From: a virus
DNA: 64,000 nt
IMG/VR virus record: IMGVR_UViG_3300025141_000029
Span: 93,734 to 157,733 of that record
Direction: 5' to 3' (one strand)
Part shown: positions 1-10,883 of the stretch, in pieces
Layout of the letters: the number at the start of each line of letters is the position of its first letter
Position numbering within the stretch: position 1 is the first letter of the stretch
The notes under the pieces: generated by a model
What the model saw: the letters and a program-made list of their open reading frames with translations, nothing else
Databases searched by the model: none
Told to the model about the DNA's origin: nothing
Program-made: the position numbers and the translations under genes

Positions 1-545
1 ATTTTTATTTTATATTGTATATCACATTGTAGACGTGGTATTTTTAAATTATGACTTCCAGTTAATATTGTAATTGAGCCGGTTAAAGGAGCTGAAAAAA
101 AATTAATATCCCAAGCTGGTGTATAATTGGTTGTATATGCCATGGTTCCCAAAGGACCAAATTTTTCTAATTCATATTGCTTTTTTTCAAGTACTTCTGG
201 CCCGTATTCTTCTGTTAATTTTTGAGATCCTTCCAAGCTTACATCTTGGAAAAGATTCTCATTAAGTGTAGCAAAATCAACACCATATGTATCTGCTGTA
301 TTTTTATTAATTTTTTCTTCGGCAGAATATAGATAAACTTGTTGTTTCAGGCGTGGTGTCTCTTGTATGCGTGTTTCAATATCATTTTGTGCTTCATTTA
401 AGCCGACATATGCCGAACCATATAATATGTCATGATCATAAAAAGCATAATATATTGGATGAAATTCGCCCATCTGTAACAAACGTTTACCCAAAGGAGT
501 TATTTCAATATCTAATACTTCTTGTTTTCTATCAAAAAATTCCAT
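1..545 (-). CDS. conserved virion structural protein, C-terminus beyond window
   Basis: Leftward reading frame open from ATG at 545 to the window edge (about 181 residues visible), so the C-terminus is missing. The start is well supported: AAAGGAGGTT lies at 552-561, six bases upstream. The N-terminus (MEFFDRKQEVLDIEITPLGK) is followed by a Tyr-rich stretch mentioning YYAFYDHDILYG. From memory, proteins of this type sit beside giant LamG tail proteins in marine T4-like viruses, but no function is established. It follows the 2883-aa gene by 29 bases and probably belongs to the same late tail operon. Confidence 0.8.
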   Translation of the reverse strand, partial: MEFFDRKQEVLDIEITPLGKRLLQMGEFHPIYYAFYDHDILYGSAYVGLNEAQNDIETRIQETPRLKQQVYLYSAEEKINKNTADTYGVDFATLNENLFQDVSLEGSQKLTEEYGPEVLEKKQYELEKFGPLGTMAYTTNYTPAWDINFFSAPLTGSITILTGSHNLKIPRLQCDIQYKIK

Positions 546-574
546 TTATTTAACCTCCTTTGAATAGTAGTTCA

Positions 575-3500
575 TCATTCGGCAAGTCCTGTTTCTTCGG
601 GTGTAGATTCCGAGGATGGTAAATCCGGAATGTCTATCAACAGATCTGTTTCTATTTTCGCTAATTCTACCAATGAACAATAATCATAAGGCCAGTTATA
701 ACTATAAATATGATCTTTGTTTACTTTTTTAATCTTTGAATCATCGGATATATCTTCAGTAATATTCGCATAAATATTTTTTGCTCTTTGTTTAACTTTG
801 AAGACCATCCACCTTAGTTGATTTAAAGAATCTTTTATGAATTTTCGTTCGACATTTGCATCTGAAATCTTAGACCAAAACTCATTCATTAATTCACCTT
901 CAGCAACTGGTACACTCAATGTAGAGGTTTCTGGTACAACCTTCATTGATATATCCGGCATCACACCCTGCCAAATATCTGCTAATTCCTGGCGCGTAAA
1001 GTGATGTTTAAATTCAAAAGCAAACATCACAAATTGAGGCAAAGCAGTATCTTTACTATTTTCAAAGTCGTATCTAGGCGGAAAAACAAATTTTTTCATT
1101 TTTTTTCTTAAGTTTATAATAGACTCTTTATCATGAACTGGATCTTGACCGGTGCCTTCGACGGCGCCTGGTGGTATAAATTCTCCCCCAAGAGCAAAAA
1201 AGTATTTATCATCATCCGCAGAATAAACACAATCAAAATTATCAGTGATAGAATTGTTGCCTGAGTTGCCGGCAAAAAATGGTATTGCCACGATACATTC
1301 AGAAATCGATTTTTCATAATCAATTGGTAGTTGGCCAATTGGTTTTGAAAAATCAACTGCCTGGCCAGCAAAGAACATTTTTTCTACTAATGATCCTTCC
1401 GTTACTCCCCCAGCTGCACTAAATAGCGCCGATGGATCCGTGTCTCTTAGTGTAATTCGAACTCCTTCAGAGGAATAATTTGGTATATTTCCGTAACCAT
1501 TCCACATCCCACGAGCCTTTGTATCGTCTGTGTAGTGATTAAAGTTCAGAACAGGAGATTCAAATTTTGTTGAAATTACCCAACGCTCATAATTCGAAAC
1601 ATCTTCTGACTCAAACTCAGTTACCACCCCTAGGGTTTCGGATATAAGTGGATTAATTACCTTGCCAAACAGCTTCAATGAAGAAGAAAGATGCATCATA
1701 GTGCTAAGTCCGGCAGATGCGGTCTGTACATAATGACGCAAAGGCAAGTCCGAAGAGCCGGTATCATATGAAGCAGTTGGAATATTATTGAAATTATTTG
1801 AATAAGAGGCCGTCATATTATTAAAAATTGTAGCCAAAGATGGTTTCGGCGTATCATCTACTGTATTGGTATACGCCAAATCGACGGTTGCCTTGCCATA
1901 AAAATATGGTGGCGTGTATGGAGCAAATGCCGGATCTTGTCTCTCTAAACCGCCGGCAGTTGAGCCTGTAAAAAATGCAACTGCTGGTCCGTAAATCGCA
2001 CCTCTCTTATTTCTCCATCTTCTTTGGAAATTCTTACTAGTAAGATTATCCATATTTGATCCGTTGATCATTCCCTCTGTCATAACAGAGCCAGTAATCA
2101 TTTCAAGATCAATAGACATTCTATATGTAACGCCTTCTTTAAATTCAATATCTTTCATCGGCTTAGAAACAAAAGATGTCAACCTTGAATCTTTGATAAA
2201 TAAATTAACAGATTCAGCTAAAAAGTTATTCATTGCGCGTTCATATAAATCATCATTTCGATTACCGTTCCATGTAAAAAAAGTATCCGTTTCAAAATTT
2301 GAAGCTGCATAAATTTTATTTGCTATGGCTGATTTATTGACATCAAAAATCGGTAAATTTGAAAAATCATATAATGTTTCAAACGGAAGACGATAATTTG
2401 AGGCACTAACAATCCATTGTTCACCAGTAGTTATTGCGTATGGAGAAGAGCCAGTATAGGCCGGCCAATCAACTGCAATTCCAGATTTAATCGTATTGTA
2501 TAATATACCTGGTGCGAAAAATGGCTGTAAGAAAGCTGCTTGTCTAGCCACCAAAGGATCTGTATAATCTGCAATACTGGCTGTTGGCCTCGGCCTCTGG
2601 GTGCCAGAAATATGATTAGCATAGGATTGTGATAACAGGGTAGCTAGCTGTACGGTTCTCGTAACAGGATAAAAGCCATTATAGGGTAATAATTTTTTCA
2701 GACCGTAGCATGTCATTTGAATTTTCTTTATATCTGCAACATTTTTGTGATCGTCAATAACAATGTCAAAATTCTTAAGAAAATCTGAATGTGAATATTC
2801 ATCATAGAATTGTGTATTGGTGCTTGCCGAATTATTAATACCTTGAATATTAAATTTCTCTGTTGGCAGAGTTGATGTAAAATCATTATTTCGTTGTAAA
2901 ACGTACAATGGCATGTGATCAGATATATTAAACTCAGGAATTATTGAATAATCTTTTCCAATTTTGCTTAAATCAGCTGAATATTCTTCATATGAATCAT
3001 ACCATGGGTTCCTGCCCGAATCTATATTGGTTGTCCAATTTATATTGGATGATGCTGTAATATCAGTTGTATAGGATCCACCAGCCTCGGCCGTAACATA
3101 ATCTTCTGAAGTTCCATAATCAACACCATGATACTTACATGATGCTGTCAGCCACTGTAAGTCAAAATATTTTGTACTACCCGTGGTGGTCTGCTGAATA
3201 ATGACATTGGGTCCGTTAAATAATTCTCCAGCAGCCTTAGATCTCACAACAATATAACTATCAGATGGAACAGCAGCAGCATCCGCAAAAGAGCCAGTCC
3301 AGCGACCTTCAGTTGGCCAGACACTTAAAGCAGAAGCAGAAGATGGATAACTAGTGGTGTTGTTTTTTAAATTATATCCTTGGCTATTTAATGCAGTTGT
3401 ATCAGTTCTTAAACGATCGCTGATAAATTTTCTCCAAAATGATCGATGAGAAATTCTATCATAACCATTTGATCCCAATCCGGAAGTTTCAGTATAATTA

Positions 3501-6500
3501 TTTCTTGTCCTAGTTCTATTCAGAAAAGTATTTTTAGCTCGTGGCCAAACAACTTCTTTCATTTCCAAATAATTGAAACCTTTAATTGGATTAAGTGCCA
3601 TTAATTTATCAGCAAGATAAAGGTTCGCTATTGATTTATAAATTTTTGGAGCAGTAGTACGAGCAGCATATAAGTCATTATAATTATTTGAAGTAATGCT
3701 CTTAAAAATATCTTCATTAGCAAAATATGCCATACTATTGCCGTATGTAAATTTAAGATTCTTTTGACTTTCTTGAGAATCCGGATCTAATACGGTATCT
3801 TTGGCTATGAGAGACAAATGAATTGGTTTATACTTATTTGTAACAACAGTTTCGGTAAGATTTGTAATTATTCCACCGCCGAGTATGTCGGTATCTTTAA
3901 ACATTAGGGCACCGCCATTTGCTGATGACCAAGGTACTGGTACAGATGTATAATTTCTATTGGCTGTACTAAAAGTATTTGTTAATCTATGATTTCTAAC
4001 GACTGGATGACTACCACCTCGAATTTGTTTCCAAGTCGGCCAACCATATGGGCCGCGGCGGTGATTTATTAAACTATTTAAAACTTCTGTTATGGCTAAA
4101 GTTCCCAAAGATGTATTTCTATATTCTCCAGTAGAAGAGCTTAAGAAATTTGTTGCAGCATCCAGCGGGTCATAAATTAAAGTATTTAAATTATCAAAAT
4201 CAACATTAAAATTTCCGCCTTTCTTCCCGACTGCAGATATATCACTAGCAGTCACAAAAATTATATCTGCTGAAGATGTAGAATATCCAAGTGGCGTCTT
4301 GGTGGCAGATTCTGTAATCCAAGAATATTGACGCGCACTTTGTGGAATTGGATGCTGAATGAAGAAGTTATCATAATTTGAGCCAGTTATTATACTAGAA
4401 CCACTAGATTCCATACGATAAACTCTATTACGATTAACTTTATGGATAGAAGCCGTTGTTGTTAAAAAGGCATCATAACCACCGCTCGTCATATAATCAC
4501 GATGTAATGTATTTAACGGAGCATCGGTTCTTAATGTTCCGAATAACATATCTTGATAGCCAGCGGAATCCGTATGTTGAATTCCAGTCTTTGCTAAGCG
4601 AACGGTCATATTGCGGTAGTTTATACCGTTATAGACGGAGAAGGTATGTGAAGCAGGGTCGAGATAGCCTGGTGATATAGTCTCCGGAGAACCGGGCGCA
4701 GAGAAGCGGTCAGCGACAGTGACACTTTGAAGAGAAGAGCCAGTTCTAGCAAATGTATTGAAATTCAAATTTCCACTAAGATTCAAAACTTCTGGCGTTA
4801 ATTGTGTTACAGATCCAAAATTATCTTTAAGCCAACCTCTTTGTGTATCCGCTCCAACTGTTTGAACTATTTGATATTCTTTGGAATAATTTCCAAGATA
4901 TAGAGAACTCGTACTGGTTTTAATATTTTTTATAACAACTGGGCGCTTTGCTATTTCATCTAGAAAATATTTTGATTTTGGGCTGATGGCTGTGCGCTGA
5001 GATAGAGTTATGTTCGAAGGATTGATAGCTAAATTATATTCTTCAGCACGATCATTTGTTGTAAGTGGAGTAACCTTTCTTGATTTTTTACCTCCAACAT
5101 GTATCTTACTAAAGGGGCCCTGAAGCGGCTCTTGTGTTTCGGTGCCGTATACATCGCGATGATTATCATTAATTTCAAGACGAAATAAAAACAGTGGTCC
5201 GATATAACCGCTAGAAATAGAAGAAGAGTATGCTGCGAATGGAGCAACCGATCTTCCTTTCAAAAGTCTGCCGTTAACATTTGCTTGAAAATCGACTTTT
5301 CTTTTAACTTTAAGCGCTTTGTCATCATTACAATCTTTAAAAGATTCTAAATTTTGAAGAATAATACTTTCAGTTTTGTTACTTGTATCTAATTCTGTTT
5401 TTGCAAAATTTAATTTGATATTATCAATATTAAAATCTTCAGATCGATCTACAGCAAAACGATATGGTCTAGTAAGTTTTCTTAAGACATATGTTGATCC
5501 GGAAACAACAGAATTTGCGAAACGTTTAACAGTATCTCTTTCAGAATCAACATTAGAATCACCAGAGGTTATAACACTATTTGTTCTTTCAGCTCGGTCT
5601 TTCCAATATAAACAATTGTTAGATTGATCACTAGATACAGGAAAATATCCATGTTCCCAATCATATAATAATTCATTAATTGCCTTTATTTGACCAACTG
5701 GTTCAGGCTGATTTAATTCAAGAACCGGGAATTTAGTTTCAATTTTATTTCGTTCTAGAACATGACTTTCAATTACTGTATATACACGATCTGCAAAATT
5801 AGCAGTTGCCGGAACCAAAGTCGTTAACATATTTGAAATAGAACTATCGATCCACTTATAGTATCGAAGGAACTTATCTAAATCTGGTACATTATTGACC
5901 CTTCTAAAAAAGACTTCTCGAAATTTCTCCATTTGTTTATATTCTTTTCGATATCTGTTGACAGGATCTCCAACTAAATTATGAAAATCTTTGATCGTCG
6001 CAAATAAATTAAGTATTTCATCGGAAATATTTGCGTACATACTTTTCTCAAATGAAAAGAAATGTTCGGACGGCCTTGTTTCTCTGGTGAAAATTTCTCC
6101 TTCAAAATCGACAATACTGACCATCTCTGATGAATTAATTTGATCAAATGGTACCAATTTTGAAGAAGGCATATATCTTCTATCAACAACTCCCGAAGAA
6201 TCTGCTTCAAAGAAATCGCCCCGAGCGGTATGTTGTCTTTGCACAACGTTGGAAAGCTTGTAATCTGATAGACTATTCGATCCACTTGAAAAATCTGCTA
6301 CTGTAAAGCGACCACTGCTGTCACTACCTGTAACTTGTTCAAAATTCCAATCTAAGGCCAGAGAGGACATTTGAGGCATTTCACTATCGGCCGGGCCTCC
6401 AGCGTCTTTTCCTTCAAACAAATATGTATTTCTATAAGGAAAATCAGTTCCATAAGAATCGCCAAATCTAGAATGTGCCTTTATGACATCATTGCTTAAA

Positions 6501-9226
6501 TCTGTATTCCACAATCTCAAGTGGGAGATGTAAGCATCAGAATTTGCTAGTACAGATCCCGTAAAGTTTGTACGATGTGCACCACAATATATTCTTTTCG
6601 GTGTTACCAATAATCTAGTGGCGGCGCTGGCAGAAAAAGTTCCTGTTAAAGTAAATTCATTATTCACCGCATCCATGAGCATTTCAACACCATAAAATTC
6701 TACTGTGGCCAAAGAATTTTCACCCGAACCACTAACAAAATTAACTTGTGGATAATTTTTATGTTTAAGGCGAACAGCAAAATTCCATTTAGAGTTATCA
6801 TATACATCTCTAAAAGCAGATGAAGTTAACTCACCAAACGTACTACCGGTAAGCATGAAATACACTTCAGGATTATCATCAAGTGCTTGAAGTTGTTTTC
6901 GAATAGCATATACTTGGAATGAGCCAGAATCATTATCGGCCCATGTCATATCTGTAGTTGATGTGGCCGACGGCGTAGTAGAATCTGATCTAGCAGAATG
7001 CATTCCGAACAATGAAGAAGTGTAGTTCGTATATTCTTTAAAATAAGGTTCGGCGCGTGATAAATATTTTGGAAATACAACTTCACTTTCAATTGTCAAT
7101 GAAGTGTGTCTATCAATGCCGGTAGTTATATCATTGCTTCCGGAAATATAAGAAGTGGAATTAGAATTTCCAGCATCAAGGTGTCCGTATACATTAGCCT
7201 CGTTATTATTATAAAAATCAGCATATTTGGTTTTCAATGAAACCATTCTTGTATTTGTTTGGGCGCGCCAATCAGTATTAAATCCATACACATTGAGGCG
7301 TACTAATTCTTGATCAAAGCCCATAGCATGCATTAAGTTATTGAATGATTTTTCTGTACCCTTTGTTTTATAGATGTAAATTAAATTATTATATATATTT
7401 TTATAAATTTGATTTTTTACATTATATAATTTTTGTTCGAACAAACGATCATCATCGCGTGTATTCGCGTACGCAAACAAATCCACATCTGTTAAAATTT
7501 CTTCAACATCGAAGCCATATTCAACCAATAGTCTATTATTAAAAAAGTGAGGCTTTGCGCTACTGCTGGCATAATTAATATTTTTGATTGTTGGTAAAGC
7601 TTCTATCTGAAGATATAAAGTATCTAAATAGCTAGATAAAATTTGAATTAATTTATGTAGTTCGCCCGGGCCCTTGGCAAGATCATCTTCAACAATCCAA
7701 GATGGAAGACTATTAATCAAAGAATTTGAGTTACTAAAATCGTATAAATCACCTTTAATTTTTAAATCTGCTAATGTTGATTTAACCGTTGGATGAGACG
7801 AATAAATAATCGGATCTTCAAATTCTCTAGTTGCCTTACTAGATAATACAATTGCGGAGCCTGTGGAGCGGCCGGTACTAGAATCATAACCAGTCCAAAT
7901 ACCATTACTAATCCTTCCGGAATAATCTAACACTGTAGAATCTACAGAAGAAGTTTGGGTTATGCCTTCATTAAACTTATAATAAACCCCCAGTTTGGTA
8001 TTTGAGGAGTCAGTGTTCGTACCGCCATTTACCTGATCAATATAAAAACGACCGATTTCTTTAGCATTTCTAGCAGTTTTCCAAAATCTAAATTCATCAA
8101 TCGAGCCGCTAAGTTTACCCCACCCTAAGCCGCCGGCCGTATCTAAGCCGGCCCTTCTGACTTGTGATCCGATTGTTGCAACATAAGCACCGGTGACGGC
8201 AAGTATTTTTGTGTCTGGTATACTATTTTCACTAGCAATCGCACCATCAACATAAAGCTTAGTATTATTAAATGTACCACTATTTTGTGTTACCAGCGCA
8301 TAATGATGCCAGCTCCCATCAGCAATATCGCCTAATCCAGTATCAAAGCCGCCTTCACAGTTAGCAAAAGCTGTAGGACAATAAGATGCTGATGCTGCTC
8401 CAGACTGGATTAGGGTATAAATTTTGGTTGGTGACGCGCTATTAACATAAATTGAAAGCCTACCATAGTCGCCTCCGGAACCAGAATTATCTACACTTGC
8501 ACTATTCCATAAATCAAAAACATATTCAGTAGTTCCCATGGCACTACCTGTTAATTGAGCATGGTCATTTATCCACTGATCTTTCTTGAGCCAAAATTCT
8601 ACTGTATTTCCATAATAAAGATCTAATTTTAAATTAGATTCTCTAAAGCTTCCAGTATCGTATACGTTGGCCTTCGATAAACCCTTAATCGATTGTCCCG
8701 GGACTATTTCTGATTTAAAGTCTTCACGTTGGTCGGCGTTTGGGCCGCCCTGGAGGTAAATATATTCTTTATCGGTAGAATTATATACCCTGTGATATAC
8801 CGAATGAGTGCCAGTTAGCGGCGTTTGTACGGCACCAATTGTTATATAACCATTAGTTCTCGGATAAATATTCTCAAAAATATATTTGTCTATATAAGTT
8901 GAGGAAAGGTTCCATAATACTTTTTCTTTTTGAGAACCATCGTAAGGATATTGATTATAAGTCCTAATATAAGCATCTTCATAATATTTTGTTGCAGATC
9001 CAAATTTTGCAAAATTAGAAGGAATTGAAAAATCGATTTGTGGTACAAATCGATCTTCCATCTGACCATATGCTTCGAGAAAACGACCTGATTCTATATC
9101 TTTAGCAAATGACGCCGTAGTACTACTGCTTAAAATACTGTTTTTGTACATTCCGACAATAACATCAACGCCAACAGGGCCATCGAGAAATAAATCTTGT
9201 AATCCTTTTGAAAAATCTTTATCCAT
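575..9226 (-). CDS. giant tail/baseplate protein with two LamG-like domains (2883 aa)
   Basis: A very long structural protein. Residues about 200-395 form a LamG/concanavalin-like fold: beta-rich, with the typical motifs 'GSWHHYALV', 'KLYVDG' and 'SIDEFRFWKTARN'. A second, more divergent copy spans about 705-920 and ends in 'ISHLRLWNTDLSND'. The remainder is rich in Ser, Thr, Asn and Tyr, without a recognisable enzyme motif. LamG domains bind glycans or proteins, so a role in adsorption or as a peripheral baseplate/fibre component is inferred. It is the penultimate gene of the tail operon, eight bases after the DNRLRE-like gene. The last 40 residues are acidic. Confidence 0.8.
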   Translation of the reverse strand: MDKDFSKGLQDLFLDGPVGVDVIVGMYKNSILSSSTTASFAKDIESGRFLEAYGQMEDRFVPQIDFSIPSNFAKFGSATKYYEDAYIRTYNQYPYDGSQKEKVLWNLSSTYIDKYIFENIYPRTNGYITIGAVQTPLTGTHSVYHRVYNSTDKEYIYLQGGPNADQREDFKSEIVPGQSIKGLSKANVYDTGSFRESNLKLDLYYGNTVEFWLKKDQWINDHAQLTGSAMGTTEYVFDLWNSASVDNSGSGGDYGRLSIYVNSASPTKIYTLIQSGAASASYCPTAFANCEGGFDTGLGDIADGSWHHYALVTQNSGTFNNTKLYVDGAIASENSIPDTKILAVTGAYVATIGSQVRRAGLDTAGGLGWGKLSGSIDEFRFWKTARNAKEIGRFYIDQVNGGTNTDSSNTKLGVYYKFNEGITQTSSVDSTVLDYSGRISNGIWTGYDSSTGRSTGSAIVLSSKATREFEDPIIYSSHPTVKSTLADLKIKGDLYDFSNSNSLINSLPSWIVEDDLAKGPGELHKLIQILSSYLDTLYLQIEALPTIKNINYASSSAKPHFFNNRLLVEYGFDVEEILTDVDLFAYANTRDDDRLFEQKLYNVKNQIYKNIYNNLIYIYKTKGTEKSFNNLMHAMGFDQELVRLNVYGFNTDWRAQTNTRMVSLKTKYADFYNNNEANVYGHLDAGNSNSTSYISGSNDITTGIDRHTSLTIESEVVFPKYLSRAEPYFKEYTNYTSSLFGMHSARSDSTTPSATSTTDMTWADNDSGSFQVYAIRKQLQALDDNPEVYFMLTGSTFGELTSSAFRDVYDNSKWNFAVRLKHKNYPQVNFVSGSGENSLATVEFYGVEMLMDAVNNEFTLTGTFSASAATRLLVTPKRIYCGAHRTNFTGSVLANSDAYISHLRLWNTDLSNDVIKAHSRFGDSYGTDFPYRNTYLFEGKDAGGPADSEMPQMSSLALDWNFEQVTGSDSSGRFTVADFSSGSNSLSDYKLSNVVQRQHTARGDFFEADSSGVVDRRYMPSSKLVPFDQINSSEMVSIVDFEGEIFTRETRPSEHFFSFEKSMYANISDEILNLFATIKDFHNLVGDPVNRYRKEYKQMEKFREVFFRRVNNVPDLDKFLRYYKWIDSSISNMLTTLVPATANFADRVYTVIESHVLERNKIETKFPVLELNQPEPVGQIKAINELLYDWEHGYFPVSSDQSNNCLYWKDRAERTNSVITSGDSNVDSERDTVKRFANSVVSGSTYVLRKLTRPYRFAVDRSEDFNIDNIKLNFAKTELDTSNKTESIILQNLESFKDCNDDKALKVKRKVDFQANVNGRLLKGRSVAPFAAYSSSISSGYIGPLFLFRLEINDNHRDVYGTETQEPLQGPFSKIHVGGKKSRKVTPLTTNDRAEEYNLAINPSNITLSQRTAISPKSKYFLDEIAKRPVVIKNIKTSTSSLYLGNYSKEYQIVQTVGADTQRGWLKDNFGSVTQLTPEVLNLSGNLNFNTFARTGSSLQSVTVADRFSAPGSPETISPGYLDPASHTFSVYNGINYRNMTVRLAKTGIQHTDSAGYQDMLFGTLRTDAPLNTLHRDYMTSGGYDAFLTTTASIHKVNRNRVYRMESSGSSIITGSNYDNFFIQHPIPQSARQYSWITESATKTPLGYSTSSADIIFVTASDISAVGKKGGNFNVDFDNLNTLIYDPLDAATNFLSSSTGEYRNTSLGTLAITEVLNSLINHRRGPYGWPTWKQIRGGSHPVVRNHRLTNTFSTANRNYTSVPVPWSSANGGALMFKDTDILGGGIITNLTETVVTNKYKPIHLSLIAKDTVLDPDSQESQKNLKFTYGNSMAYFANEDIFKSITSNNYNDLYAARTTAPKIYKSIANLYLADKLMALNPIKGFNYLEMKEVVWPRAKNTFLNRTRTRNNYTETSGLGSNGYDRISHRSFWRKFISDRLRTDTTALNSQGYNLKNNTTSYPSSASALSVWPTEGRWTGSFADAAAVPSDSYIVVRSKAAGELFNGPNVIIQQTTTGSTKYFDLQWLTASCKYHGVDYGTSEDYVTAEAGGSYTTDITASSNINWTTNIDSGRNPWYDSYEEYSADLSKIGKDYSIIPEFNISDHMPLYVLQRNNDFTSTLPTEKFNIQGINNSASTNTQFYDEYSHSDFLKNFDIVIDDHKNVADIKKIQMTCYGLKKLLPYNGFYPVTRTVQLATLLSQSYANHISGTQRPRPTASIADYTDPLVARQAAFLQPFFAPGILYNTIKSGIAVDWPAYTGSSPYAITTGEQWIVSASNYRLPFETLYDFSNLPIFDVNKSAIANKIYAASNFETDTFFTWNGNRNDDLYERAMNNFLAESVNLFIKDSRLTSFVSKPMKDIEFKEGVTYRMSIDLEMITGSVMTEGMINGSNMDNLTSKNFQRRWRNKRGAIYGPAVAFFTGSTAGGLERQDPAFAPYTPPYFYGKATVDLAYTNTVDDTPKPSLATIFNNMTASYSNNFNNIPTASYDTGSSDLPLRHYVQTASAGLSTMMHLSSSLKLFGKVINPLISETLGVVTEFESEDVSNYERWVISTKFESPVLNFNHYTDDTKARGMWNGYGNIPNYSSEGVRITLRDTDPSALFSAAGGVTEGSLVEKMFFAGQAVDFSKPIGQLPIDYEKSISECIVAIPFFAGNSGNNSITDNFDCVYSADDDKYFFALGGEFIPPGAVEGTGQDPVHDKESIINLRKKMKKFVFPPRYDFENSKDTALPQFVMFAFEFKHHFTRQELADIWQGVMPDISMKVVPETSTLSVPVAEGELMNEFWSKISDANVERKFIKDSLNQLRWMVFKVKQRAKNIYANITEDISDDSKIKKVNKDHIYSYNWPYDYCSLVELAKIETDLLIDIPDLPSSESTPEETGLAE

Positions 9227-9233
9227 TTAAAAA

Positions 9234-10883
9234 TTAGCTATCCTGATTTTTATCTACTCTAAAATTAAAAACTCGATTAAATTCTTTATATCCCGGCTCA
9301 TGATAATAGGCCAACTTTAAGCCGTACATATATCCTGGCTCCAATAAAGACATATCTAAATCAAAGTAGGATCCAGAAACATCATAAGATAAACGCGTAT
9401 ATGAGCCGGCCGTTCCAACAGCTTGAGGAGTTGTACTTCCGGTACCATATGGTATTATGTCAGAATCATCAAAAATACGTATAATTTTGTAATACATATC
9501 ATTAATAATAGTATTCTCAACTTTAGCAGTTGCCCTGGAATATATGGTTGGTTTCCAATCTTTAAGGCGTGTAACAACCCTAAGTCTAGTTTCTTCTGAC
9601 GTATCATAAGAGGGCTTTAGGTTTAAGATGTTAGCAACATAACTACTGGGTACATTTTGATTCGAAGCTTTCAGCGTATTTGGATTTATTGATCCTGTGT
9701 TAATTTGGGCGCCGAGTTGATTGGTGCCATCCAAATACCATACATCAAATATTTTTGTTAACGGCGTAGCGTCGGCCGTTAAAGCAAATGACGCTGAATA
9801 TATGCCCGTTGAAACATAGCCTCCGGTAACAACAGTTGGTACAGCTGTGTCGACAAAATCTGTTGTAGTTACTAAACGCATTGCCAGCCCAGAAGGTACT
9901 GTATTATTTGAAGATCCCGAAAATATTTGAACATATATTTTAGACGACGCATCTGTTAGACCTGGAATATTTTGTAAACGTCCATTAATATAGTTATAAA
10001 GATAGATTGTATTTAAATTATTTGCGGCCGAGGCCAATGAACTACTATAAAAAAGATTTCCACGATCGTCTTGTTTTGTTGAATCCCAGCGCGCCTCGAT
10101 TAGTGGCCTTTTGAAGAAAAATTCACTTGTTCGAGCAAAAAACTTTTTTGTGTAATATGAACGAGTGGCGCCAGAAACATTCTGAATTATAGAGCCATTG
10201 GCAAAGCCACCGACAGAACTTGAATAATATGCCTCTTGACTAGCCGAAAGATGTATTCCGAGTCCATAATTTGGAAAACCTCCTGCGGCAACGGTACCCT
10301 TTATCCAGCGCTCAACCGTATCGGTTATATCTAATTCTAAATTTTCTGTTCCTTTTTCAAAACTTGCTGTTACTCTTAAATCTCCATAATCATTATTAGT
10401 TGATGCCGTTAAGTACGTACCGCCAACTGTTGCCCAGGCAGTTGAAGCGCTGCGCATCATCCAGTTCGAGCCCTCATTACCCTTTGTCAAATCTTGATAA
10501 TTTTCCATATCTAATCCAAAGCCTTCTTGCCAGGATGAAGAAACTGGTACAACTGTCAAAGTCATGCTCTTAGGAACGGTTGAGGCATGCTTAGCATTAT
10601 ATAATTTCAAATAAAAACTAACATTTCCAGATATTGGAATTTCGCTATTTGTTCTATCTGTCGATATATCAGTAATTGGAAATTGTACTAATATTCTAGA
10701 TAATTCTTGAGTTTGATTAAGTCCGTCGGCCGATGAAGAATTAAATGCTTGTCCATAAATTGAAAATATCTCTAAAACATCAGAGGCGCCCATATTTGAT
10801 GCTGTGCCGCGTGTAGATAAATTTTGTTCAAACGCATTTGTTATTGTATTATCTTTGTCGGCTATATATCTTTTGATACCCAT
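9234..10883 (-). CDS. beta-rich structural protein, DNRLRE-like (549 aa)
   Basis: Probable virion structural protein. The first 250 residues show the layout of DNRLRE-type beta-sandwich domains: an N-terminal 'IADKDNTITNAF', a 'RILVQFPI' strand, a 'SSSWQEGFG' segment and a 'DITDTVERWIKG' segment. The C-terminal 300 residues are Ser/Thr/Tyr-rich. The ATG overlaps the stop of the gp6-like gene (TAATG), so translation is probably coupled. Position between the wedge protein and the LamG giant suggests a baseplate or fibre-attachment role. That is inference from order only. Confidence 0.65.
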   Translation of the reverse strand: MGIKRYIADKDNTITNAFEQNLSTRGTASNMGASDVLEIFSIYGQAFNSSSADGLNQTQELSRILVQFPITDISTDRTNSEIPISGNVSFYLKLYNAKHASTVPKSMTLTVVPVSSSWQEGFGLDMENYQDLTKGNEGSNWMMRSASTAWATVGGTYLTASTNNDYGDLRVTASFEKGTENLELDITDTVERWIKGTVAAGGFPNYGLGIHLSASQEAYYSSSVGGFANGSIIQNVSGATRSYYTKKFFARTSEFFFKRPLIEARWDSTKQDDRGNLFYSSSLASAANNLNTIYLYNYINGRLQNIPGLTDASSKIYVQIFSGSSNNTVPSGLAMRLVTTTDFVDTAVPTVVTGGYVSTGIYSASFALTADATPLTKIFDVWYLDGTNQLGAQINTGSINPNTLKASNQNVPSSYVANILNLKPSYDTSEETRLRVVTRLKDWKPTIYSRATAKVENTIINDMYYKIIRIFDDSDIIPYGTGSTTPQAVGTAGSYTRLSYDVSGSYFDLDMSLLEPGYMYGLKLAYYHEPGYKEFNRVFNFRVDKNQDS

